From positions 310,001 through 374,000 of the forward strand of contig CALNXQ010000002.1 of NCBI GenBank assembly GCA_942490535.1: 64,000 nt of DNA, given 5' to 3'. How positions within the stretch are numbered: the stretch's first letter is position 1; each line of letters opens with the position of its first letter. The notes under the pieces are model-generated. The model was not told where the DNA came from. It searched no databases and worked only from the letters and a program-made list of their open reading frames with translations. Both the position numbers and the translations under genes were made by a program. This DNA is from JAEINY01 sp942490535. Lineage in GTDB: Bacteria > Bacteroidota > Bacteroidia > Bacteroidales > Marinilabiliaceae. This document shows, in pieces, positions 54,079 to 61,936 of the stretch.

Positions 54079-56442
54079 CTAGTTCTTTTTGTTCTTCATG
54101 TAATATGCCGAGTAACTATAATAGCGATTACGGGATATTTTCACACCATTCAACAGTACCGATACTTTCTTACCCAATGAACTATCCATTTCGGTAAGAA
54201 CTTCTTTAAACTCGTGTTTTAAAGTGTAATTGACCCGCATAATCATGATCACCAAATCGGCTAATTGCCCCAATGACAAGCTTTCTGCGGTTACACTTAC
54301 CGGACCCGCATCCACAATCACATAATCATACATCCCTCGCAGTTTTTTCAACATTTCCCTGCTTTCTTTTGAATCGACCAGTTCAGCGGGATTTGGTGGC
54401 AGCGGACCGGCTGCCACATAGGAAATATTGTTGCTATCTGTTTTTTGGATTATCGAATTCAATTCAACCTGACCAGACAAATAACGTGAAATACCATCAT
54501 CATTTTTGTTAAAATAGTTTTCACTCAAATCACCCTTTCGAAGGTCAAAATCCAGTAAAATAGTTTTTTTACCCAACGCCGCCAACGAATGAGCCAGGTT
54601 AAATGAACAGAAGGATTTTCCTTCCCCAGGCATAGTGGAAGTGAGCAAAATAATGCGGCCCTCATTTTCCTGAGGCCATCCCCAGAAACCTAAATTCGTT
54701 CTCAACTTTCGAAATGATTCAGCGGTAATCAGATGTTTATCGTCCTGCTCATGCTCAAACATATTTTTAGCTCCGTTGGGATGCATGTAGATCTGACCGA
54801 GTACAGGTGCATTAAAGTTGATTCTAAAATCTTCAATATCTGCAATTTTTTCAAAAAACGACTCATGAACCAAAATGTAAATGGTTGGCAACAACAAGGC
54901 CCAAAAGATCATAAAAAGGATATTGCGTGCCTTTTTAGGTGCTTGATACCCCTCAAAAGCAGGGTAGTCAATTACTTCGAAATCTGGAAGATTAGACGCC
55001 TTTGCAATTTGCGCTTCAGACCGCTTTTCGATTAAAAAAGTATAAATCGCATCATTTAGCCGGAAATTACGCTCAAAAGTGGTTAAGTTACGCTGTGTTT
55101 CAGGTAGTTTATCTAATTCAGCATTTAGAGTTGACATTTTAGTCCTGATTTGTTGAAGAGCCAACCGGGACGCGTCCAACTCATATTGCAAATTCACAAG
55201 AATAGTTTTCTTCAAATTGGATATCTGAAAAGTCAACTCTCTCAACTGAGGACTCTTAGCCTGTCTATTTTCAATCAGGTGATTTTTACGGCCAATAAGG
55301 CTAATGTATTCATTGAGCAGGTCGTTTAACACTTGATTATTCAAGTCTGACAGAACCGTTACCGAATGCTCTGTAAAATCACCTTCTTTCTTAAAATTAT
55401 CATTCAAAAACTCCAAATTATTCACATGCGCTTCAATCCTGTCGCGCTCTATCCCCATTAACTGCAAATTATCATAAATTTGACTTGCTTTCATACTGAC
55501 ATCAATCACTTGCCGCTGGGTTCGAAAATCCTGCAATGACTGTTCCGCCAGACTCAAGGAATCGAACACTTCATTAAGTTGATCATCAATAAAATCAATG
55601 GTGGAATAGGCGATGTGATTTTTGCGCTGCAAATCACTCTCTATGATAGTGGCAACATATGAATCCAAAAAGTCTTTGCCCTGGCGAAAATTACCGGCAA
55701 TTAGGTTGATATTAATAGCTGTTGCATCAAGCTGTGCGGCTTCAATAGTAAGGTTATCCTTATAGGCATTCACCAATTGCCGATTACTGTTAATTACAAA
55801 AAATAACTTTTGGCGCATGACCTTCTTGGTATCGATGCCATCTTTTAAAAGCAGGGTGAATTTAAAATTTTCATTTTGCGCGGTTTCACCAAAATTAAAT
55901 TCTTTTTCCAACTGCCAATCCGTTACTTCCTGTTCATTAGTGGCATTTAAAAAGTTATGCAGCATGGCTTCATCAACTTCTGCAACTAATTTATATTTCT
56001 TATCTGATAGTACCTCTATGAAAAACTCCTGCCCCGTCAATTGCAAATGATTTTTATCGAGAATAACCTGAAAAGGTGATTCGTTATACAAATTTTCATT
56101 GTAAAGTGGGCGATGCCGGTAATATTGCACACTAAAATTCAATTTATCAAAAACTTTTTCAAGCAATGGCCTGGCATTCAGCGATATTAGACTATTCTGA
56201 AAGGTATTTCGACCGCTAAACAATTCGGATCCAGGCAAAAATGTAGACGGATCAATCATACTTCGATTACTCTCATGTACAACAATTTTGGCCCCAATAT
56301 TTACTTGAGGTTCGGCAAATTTATTATACACCACACCTAGAACAATAAATAAAGCCAATGATACCACATACAGGCGCCAATACTTACCAAATTTATGCAC
56401 AATGATCTTGAAATCATTGGATTGTTCATTTACTATTGCCAT
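54079..56442 (-). CDS. Wzc-type polysaccharide co-polymerase with BY-kinase domain
   Basis: A 787-residue inner-membrane protein. Wzz domain with two membrane helices (near residues 25 and 510) and a periplasmic coiled-coil (about residues 270-460). A cytoplasmic tyrosine autokinase follows: Walker A STMPGEGKS at about 602-610, Walker A' LLDFDLRKG at about 632-640, and VIVDAGPVSVTAES (Walker B). The C-terminal Tyr cluster NRYYSYSAYYMKNKKN is the autophosphorylation site. By family it sets chain length and drives export with Wza. It is 3 nt after the wza gene and 1 nt before the wzy gene. Confidence 0.93.
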   Translation of the reverse strand: MAIVNEQSNDFKIIVHKFGKYWRLYVVSLALFIVLGVVYNKFAEPQVNIGAKIVVHESNRSMIDPSTFLPGSELFSGRNTFQNSLISLNARPLLEKVFDKLNFSVQYYRHRPLYNENLYNESPFQVILDKNHLQLTGQEFFIEVLSDKKYKLVAEVDEAMLHNFLNATNEQEVTDWQLEKEFNFGETAQNENFKFTLLLKDGIDTKKVMRQKLFFVINSNRQLVNAYKDNLTIEAAQLDATAININLIAGNFRQGKDFLDSYVATIIESDLQRKNHIAYSTIDFIDDQLNEVFDSLSLAEQSLQDFRTQRQVIDVSMKASQIYDNLQLMGIERDRIEAHVNNLEFLNDNFKKEGDFTEHSVTVLSDLNNQVLNDLLNEYISLIGRKNHLIENRQAKSPQLRELTFQISNLKKTILVNLQYELDASRLALQQIRTKMSTLNAELDKLPETQRNLTTFERNFRLNDAIYTFLIEKRSEAQIAKASNLPDFEVIDYPAFEGYQAPKKARNILFMIFWALLLPTIYILVHESFFEKIADIEDFRINFNAPVLGQIYMHPNGAKNMFEHEQDDKHLITAESFRKLRTNLGFWGWPQENEGRIILLTSTMPGEGKSFCSFNLAHSLAALGKKTILLDFDLRKGDLSENYFNKNDDGISRYLSGQVELNSIIQKTDSNNISYVAAGPLPPNPAELVDSKESREMLKKLRGMYDYVIVDAGPVSVTAESLSLGQLADLVIMIMRVNYTLKHEFKEVLTEMDSSLGKKVSVLLNGVKISRNRYYSYSAYYMKNKKN

Positions 56443-56445
56443 AAC

Positions 56446-57213
56446 TTAGTCTCTTTGAATGTAATCCATAACAAGAATAAACGTTGTAACAGAAGAAAGT
56501 AAAAGCGCAAATGGGAAGGTATTCATTCCCCACCATCTTCTTTTTAAAGGTTCGATGTATACGACATCATTGGATCTTAGATAATAATATTGTGAATCAA
56601 TAATACTTTCACTGGTTAAATCAATCAGCGTTTTGGTGGTGCGGTTATCAATTTCCCGTATGATCAGAACACGCTTCCTATTTCCGAATTCCTGAATATC
56701 ACCAGCCATTCCCAGGGCCTGAAAAACATTAATGTGGTCACTTGAATAGTAATACCTGCCGGGACGTTGTACAAACCCAATCAAGGTGATGCTTTTATTT
56801 ACAAAATTGATTTTTACGGATGGCTGATATAAATACTCCCCCAATTGAGATTGCATAAAATCAGCCGCCTCTTCCAGCGTATACCCAGAAATCCTTACTT
56901 TACCGATCACAGGAAGATTAACGTTCCCCTTTTCATCCACCCGATATGAAATAATGGATAAACTCTCGGGCGAGTTAGCACCATAAAGTCCTCCTCGTTG
57001 TTGTTCCAAAAAGTTAGACCCTTCCCGATCGGTGCTCGATACTTCAATATAGACCTCATCAAAGGGTTGAATAACGTGACGATCTTTTTGAACATGGTGT
57101 TCCGAATCGATAAATTTATTTTCTACATCATCTTGCAGATAAACAACATCTTTTTGAGGAACACAAGCGGTCGCCAAAATTACTATCATCAAAAGCCAAA
57201 AGGAGTTACGCAT
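56446..57213 (-). CDS. Wza-like polysaccharide export lipoprotein
   Basis: A 255-residue outer-membrane export protein. Lipoprotein signal with the lipobox ATAC (Cys at about residue 17). Poly_export domain: PFDEVYIEVSSTDR, VDEKGNVNLPVIGKVRISG, YLYQPSVKINFVNK. An SLBB domain follows: ITLIGFVQRPGRYYYSSD, NVFQALGMAGDIQEFGNR, LRSNDVVYIEPLKRRWWG, and a C-terminal membrane segment (residues 230-250). It is the first EPS biosynthesis gene of the minus-strand operon; Wzc starts 3 nt later. Confidence 0.93.
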   Translation of the reverse strand: MRNSFWLLMIVILATACVPQKDVVYLQDDVENKFIDSEHHVQKDRHVIQPFDEVYIEVSSTDREGSNFLEQQRGGLYGANSPESLSIISYRVDEKGNVNLPVIGKVRISGYTLEEAADFMQSQLGEYLYQPSVKINFVNKSITLIGFVQRPGRYYYSSDHINVFQALGMAGDIQEFGNRKRVLIIREIDNRTTKTLIDLTSESIIDSQYYYLRSNDVVYIEPLKRRWWGMNTFPFALLLSSVTTFILVMDYIQRD

Positions 57214-57404
57214 AATGTTACATTTTCAATGTGACCATCTTACTAATTTATAAACAATTATTGATTGCCTCCTGTTTTTTTTTACAAACGATGAGCGATA
57301 CCTCACTAAACTGGTAATTATTTCCATGAATTATTTATGTACCAGTAGTACCAGCCTAAATTTCAAGATTTCAAAACAAGTAGAAAGTCCCTACGTCAAT
57401 TTAC

Positions 57405-57432
57405 AAAAAAAAGAGGCGTAATCCTACGCCTC
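57405..57432 (-). terminator. Rho-independent terminator of the T9SS beta-helix gene
   Basis: GAGGCGTA (57413-57420) and TACGCCTC (57425-57432) close a perfect 8-bp stem with the loop ATCC. On the minus strand a T8 run follows. It lies 24 nt past the stop, so the T9SS gene is a separate unit from the wza operon. A T-rich run on the plus side makes it potentially bidirectional. Confidence 0.85.
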
Positions 57433-57456
57433 CTTCTTTTTTGATAGTAAACCCAA

Positions 57457-60426
57457 TCAATGCTTTATGATGATTTTAATAAAGCCTGACTCACCTCTAC
57501 CATCTTCATACTTCAAGATATAGAGCCCATTGGCCAAATGACCAACATTAATATTCCCCTTTAATTCATCTTGATTAAAATAATCAACTAGCGTTCCACT
57601 CATATTTAGTAATTGAGCAGATTGAACAGTTCCCGTTATCTTTAATATTTGGTTAACCGGATTAGGAACCACTGCTATAGTTGCATTGCCTCCAACTCTA
57701 TCTATGCCAGCGGATATTCCAAATTCCACATCAAAACTAGTATTATTCTCAATATTGAGCATGGTGTAAGTAGATGAGCCATCAATTTCAAGCTGCCAGT
57801 CTACTGGTGTGGCATGATTCAGCATAGCTGAAATTACCTTGTAACCTGGATCAGGAATAATTCTAATAATACGATAATCACCTTTAATCACCTCGCTTTC
57901 ACCTTCAATAAAAACCGCCCCACCGCTTGTTTCACTAACCGAGACAACAAAATACTCAGTAAAGGCAACAGAAAAGGTCATATCTGCATTCACATTAGTG
58001 ATCTGGTATGAAGTTGTTCCATCCGGATTATCCATTGGTAATTCTTTAGGAAGACCATCGATAAATAGTGATGTTAATTTAAATCCTTCATCAGGAGTGA
58101 TAATATAATTCATATGCTCACCGACCGGCACCTGCGTTACTCCTTCATTGGAAACAACGCCACCCGTCTCTGCAGAGGCTGTGATCGTATGGTATAACGA
58201 AAATTGAATATCCACGAACACATCCGCATCCACACCCAATACTTCAAAAATATACCTTCCTTGCTCATTGAGGGGAAATGGCCCTGATACCTTTTTATCA
58301 TTAAGCCATATAGAAGCAATCATATACCCCTCATCCGGTGTTATGGTAAGACTTAAATCCTCACCTGCAAAAACTCCAGGTTCTTGCAAAGGGGTAACAG
58401 TCCCACCAGCCGTACTACTTACTGTAACATCATAATACAGCATAAACTCAATCAATATATCATGATTTTCATTGACATCGACAAATGTATATACATATGA
58501 ACCGTCCTCATCCTTTGGTGTAGCATTCTTCACATCCACACCATCCACCTCTAACGTATAAACTTCGAATCCAGATGCTGGATCAATGGTAACAGTATAA
58601 TCCCGGCCTTCGTAAGCTGTATTATCCACGGGCAGATAAACCTCACCACCGGCATTACTGGAAATGGAAATGTCATATGTGATCAAGGAAACGAAAACGG
58701 CCTCGACAGCATTGTTTCCCTGAATATCTGCTAGTGAATATGACCGCACACCTATTTCGGGACCAGAAAGACTACCTATCATCGGTTCACCATTAACATC
58801 AAAGGAATACAGCTTAAAATTTTCATCCGGAGTCATGGTTATCGTGGCACTCCCACCTGGCAACACCTTGCTCGCATCCGTAATGGCTATATTCCCATTA
58901 TCAGGCACATTGGCAGAAATGGTGTAGTATAACAATTCATACGCCCCTACATCTACCGTGTCCTGCACCACCCTTGTTCCGCCTGCGAGGTCTTCACCTC
59001 CCAACTCCAATGCAGAAACATCGGGAGTACCTGCATTTAGTAGCGGTGATGATAATTGAAGCTGCCAGTTAGCCGCTAAGCTTAACTCTCTCATGTCCAG
59101 CGATCCTATACCATAATCCTGATGAATGGTAGGTACTGTAGGCGCTACGAAATGTGGTCCATGAATACCCATGTTTAGGGTATCTATAACGTTATTATTT
59201 AAACCTGGTAAAGGCAGCTTTGAACTCACATAGGAGCTATCAAGTAAAACATGTGTAAACAAGCCACCGGGAGAAGAAACTATATCATGTGCTCCATTAG
59301 GACTAAAATTTCCCCAAATAACAACATTAGTGAATGTGGCACCAGAAGCAGAATAAACGCCCCCACCACCATCCGTAGCTCTGTTTCGAACTACTGTACA
59401 ATTCACCCAGGTACCGGTATCAGTTGCAAAAACACCACCACCATCAACCCAGGATGTATTGCTTGCAACTAAACAATTTTTATATACACCTCCGCTCGTA
59501 GAAACTTCACCATCGACGTCACCATATGAAAAGATGCCTCCCCCTTTCGAAGTTGTTTCATTTATAACAAAACGGCTATTGGATATGATTCCACCAGTAC
59601 TGCAAATTCCACCTCCAGACCCAGCACTCTTATTATCATAAACATAGCAATTATTTAACTGCCCCCCATCCAGATGCATGTAAATTCCAGCACCTAAAGC
59701 TGTCCCACTTGGCGCGAAATTACCATCTTCACTGGCCTCATTACTTACTAAATCACAATTATTAAAGATTCCTCCGCGGTAGGCATAAATACCCCCACCT
59801 TTATTTGCTATGTTCTCATAAATGATGAGATTAGCAAATACTCCACCTTCGCGAATTTGCATTCCAGCCCCACGACTATCAACACCCACACCATCCGCAA
59901 CACCACCTGTAATGATCACATCACTAAGTGCCACAAAATTATTACTTAACCCTATGGCATAAACCACATGATAAGAGTTATTCACACCGTCTAAATCACC
60001 ACTCAAAATTGTGGCATTGGCTTGAGTTGTAATTTCATGCCTGGAATAGCTATAACCATAATCTGTTCTATCCTCCAAGTTTATTTCAGTTCCACTAAAA
60101 CCGCCAATTACGGTAACTCCTTCACGCATAATAAAACTTCTGGTTCTAATATCATCAGAACCATTGTATGATTGAGTAGGCGTATATGTTCCTCTTTCCA
60201 CCCAAATCTCACCACCTCCATTCGCAGCCAAAGCATTAATAGCTTCCTGTAGTTCATCCGTTGCATTCGCCCAACTAGTGTGGACCCCAATAGCGTCAAA
60301 AGCATCACCATCCGTACTTACGTATACACGTTGCACGCCCTGGCTGAATGCCAACGATACACTCATGATTGTCAATAGGACGACAATCGCTCCTCTCTTT
60401 AATGTAAAATCTTTCATAATGTGCAT
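57457..60426 (-). CDS. Large secreted T9SS protein with beta-helix and five tandem repeats
   Basis: A 989-residue surface protein. Signal peptide at about residues 1-29 (VSLAFSQ). Right-handed beta-helix domain (about residues 30-490) of the choice-of-anchor Q type: SADGDA-like start, GGGIYAYRGGIFNNC, GGGICSTGGIISNS, GGGVFATDTGTWVNC. Five related ~80-residue modules follow, each with (I/V)(S/T)-GG-V and (T/I)PDEGFK(L/V) motifs, similar to InlB-repeat-like or Big-type modules. The T9SS type A sorting domain ends the protein (VPNPVNQILKITGT; LANGLYILKY; FIKIIIKH). An alternative start is ATG 60417 (MKDFTLKRG). Standing just upstream of the EPS operon, it may bind the secreted polysaccharide or act as an adhesin (inference). 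Confidence 0.82.
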   Translation of the reverse strand: MHIMKDFTLKRGAIVVLLTIMSVSLAFSQGVQRVYVSTDGDAFDAIGVHTSWANATDELQEAINALAANGGGEIWVERGTYTPTQSYNGSDDIRTRSFIMREGVTVIGGFSGTEINLEDRTDYGYSYSRHEITTQANATILSGDLDGVNNSYHVVYAIGLSNNFVALSDVIITGGVADGVGVDSRGAGMQIREGGVFANLIIYENIANKGGGIYAYRGGIFNNCDLVSNEASEDGNFAPSGTALGAGIYMHLDGGQLNNCYVYDNKSAGSGGGICSTGGIISNSRFVINETTSKGGGIFSYGDVDGEVSTSGGVYKNCLVASNTSWVDGGGVFATDTGTWVNCTVVRNRATDGGGGVYSASGATFTNVVIWGNFSPNGAHDIVSSPGGLFTHVLLDSSYVSSKLPLPGLNNNVIDTLNMGIHGPHFVAPTVPTIHQDYGIGSLDMRELSLAANWQLQLSSPLLNAGTPDVSALELGGEDLAGGTRVVQDTVDVGAYELLYYTISANVPDNGNIAITDASKVLPGGSATITMTPDENFKLYSFDVNGEPMIGSLSGPEIGVRSYSLADIQGNNAVEAVFVSLITYDISISSNAGGEVYLPVDNTAYEGRDYTVTIDPASGFEVYTLEVDGVDVKNATPKDEDGSYVYTFVDVNENHDILIEFMLYYDVTVSSTAGGTVTPLQEPGVFAGEDLSLTITPDEGYMIASIWLNDKKVSGPFPLNEQGRYIFEVLGVDADVFVDIQFSLYHTITASAETGGVVSNEGVTQVPVGEHMNYIITPDEGFKLTSLFIDGLPKELPMDNPDGTTSYQITNVNADMTFSVAFTEYFVVSVSETSGGAVFIEGESEVIKGDYRIIRIIPDPGYKVISAMLNHATPVDWQLEIDGSSTYTMLNIENNTSFDVEFGISAGIDRVGGNATIAVVPNPVNQILKITGTVQSAQLLNMSGTLVDYFNQDELKGNINVGHLANGLYILKYEDGRGESGFIKIIIKH

Positions 60427-60654
60427 TGTTTGGTTTTATTACTATCTACTATCACCAACCAATTTACACCCTGAAAAAGGCGATGGCGAAAACTTTACAT
60501 TAAGCAACCAATTAAATTGGTCAACTGCACAAAAAATTATTTGAATATTTTGAAACCCAAAATAGGTTACACTATTTAAACAATGATTTATATCATGTTT
60601 TGACACTGTCAATCAAATCCATACAAAACACTGTTTTAGTGCATCTTAATAAAA

Positions 60655-60688
60655 TAAAAAAAGCGACATCTAACTTACAGATATCGCT
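60655..60688 (-). terminator. Rho-independent terminator of def
   Basis: AGCGACATC (60662-60670) and GATATCGCT (60680-60688) form a stem with one mismatch. A T7 run follows on the minus strand, 25 nt past the def stop codon. Confidence 0.75.
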
Positions 60689-60712
60689 TTTTCTATACTT
60701 TCTATTGCACTC

Positions 60713-61267
60713 TTACAGCGCCGTCTTAATTTTATATCCCAAATTCACCTTACCTTTTGAAATATTATTCAACTTCCCTTTTAAGAGTCGTTTTTTTAAC
60801 GGATTCAAATAATCAATGAATAATTTCCCGTCAATATGATCATATTCATGCTGAATGACCCGCGCAGCAAAACCGGTATATTCGACCTCGTGCAGGATGA
60901 ATTCCTCATCATAATAGCGCATTTTTATGACGGACGGACGTTTTACATCTTCGCGAATGGAAGGTAAACTCAAACACCCCTCTGACAGGGTTACTTCTTT
61001 TCCCTCTCTATCAATAATTTCAGCATTAATAAAAACCTTTTTATAGCCTGCCAACTCGGGGTAATCCTCCTTCAGCGGATCCGCATCGATAATGAACAAG
61101 CGGATGGATTTTCCAATTTGAGGCGCCGCTAATCCCACCCCATCAGCCCGATACATGGTATCAAACATATCAGATATCAAATCCGACAAGCCCTCATATT
61201 CAGCAGTAATATCACTGGCTACTTTTCTTAATACCGGATGTCCGAATACAACAACAGGATAAATCAT
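60713..61267 (-). CDS. def: Peptide deformylase
   Basis: A 184-residue metalloenzyme that removes the N-formyl group from nascent proteins. All three motifs are present: GVGLAAPQ at 43-50, EGCLS at 96-100 (Cys metal ligand), HEYDH at 140-144 (two His metal ligands and the catalytic Glu). Length is usual for type I/II enzymes. It starts 2 nt after the ruvX stop, so the two genes form an operon ended by a terminator at about 60660. Confidence 0.97.
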   Translation of the reverse strand: MIYPVVVFGHPVLRKVASDITAEYEGLSDLISDMFDTMYRADGVGLAAPQIGKSIRLFIIDADPLKEDYPELAGYKKVFINAEIIDREGKEVTLSEGCLSLPSIREDVKRPSVIKMRYYDEEFILHEVEYTGFAARVIQHEYDHIDGKLFIDYLNPLKKRLLKGKLNNISKGKVNLGYKIKTAL

Positions 61268-61269
61268 AA

Positions 61270-61683
61270 TTATCTAATTTGCTCCATATAAGTTTGTAAT
61301 ATAATGGTGGCACTTATTTTATCAACCATTGCCTTATCTTGCCGGGCCTTCTTTTTCAATCCGCCATCAATCATGGTCTGGAAAGCCATTTTTGACGTAA
61401 AGCGCTCATCTACCCAAGTAACAGGCAATTGCGGATATTTGTTCGTTAGCCGGTTCACAAAGGGCTGAATGTATTTCATCGACTCCGATTCTTCACCAGT
61501 GGTTTGTTTGGGATAGCCCATCACGATCATCTCCACATCTTCTTGCTGCATGTATTTCTCCACAAACTCAAACAACTCATGCGAAGGCACCGTTGTTAAT
61601 CCATTTGCGATAATCTTCAAGGGATCCGTAACCGCGATCCCACTTTTTTTCCGTCCGTAATCAATTGCTAAAATTCGTCCCAC
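61270..61683 (-). CDS. ruvX: Putative pre-16S rRNA nuclease / Holliday junction resolvase-like YqgF
   Basis: A 137-residue protein of the YqgF/RuvX family. ILAIDYGRKKSGIAVTD at residues 4-20 (RNase H-like fold; Asp metal ligand), VDERFTSKMA at about residue 90 (Glu) and KDKAMVDKISATIIL-like C-terminal segment with the last Asp are in place. Family members mature 16S rRNA ends. It is coupled to def. Confidence 0.95.
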   Translation of the reverse strand: MGRILAIDYGRKKSGIAVTDPLKIIANGLTTVPSHELFEFVEKYMQQEDVEMIVMGYPKQTTGEESESMKYIQPFVNRLTNKYPQLPVTWVDERFTSKMAFQTMIDGGLKKKARQDKAMVDKISATIILQTYMEQIR

Positions 61684-61880
61684 CAGCTATATCTTTTGGG
61701 CAAAGGTAATATAATTGGATGGCAGAATGTCAGAATCAGATGTGCGAAAGTCAGTAAAAAGATGAAAGGGAGCTTTTTTCTACCCAAAGCATGAAATCAA
61801 CAGCCAATTGTTCTTGGTGTGTAGTGTATAGTGTTAAGTGCGAAGTCCGCTGGAAAATAATAATTAGATTACTTCCATCT

Positions 61881-61911
61881 AAAAAAAAGAGCCACCCTCC
61901 CGGATGGCTCT
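61881..61911 (-). terminator. Rho-independent terminator of ppdK
   Basis: AGAGCCA and TGGCTCT arms (61889-61895 and 61904-61911) close a hairpin with the loop CCCTCCCGGA. A T8 run follows on the minus strand, 25 nt past the ppdK stop. Confidence 0.85.
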
Positions 61912-61936
61912 TTAAATATATCAATCAACAATTTGA

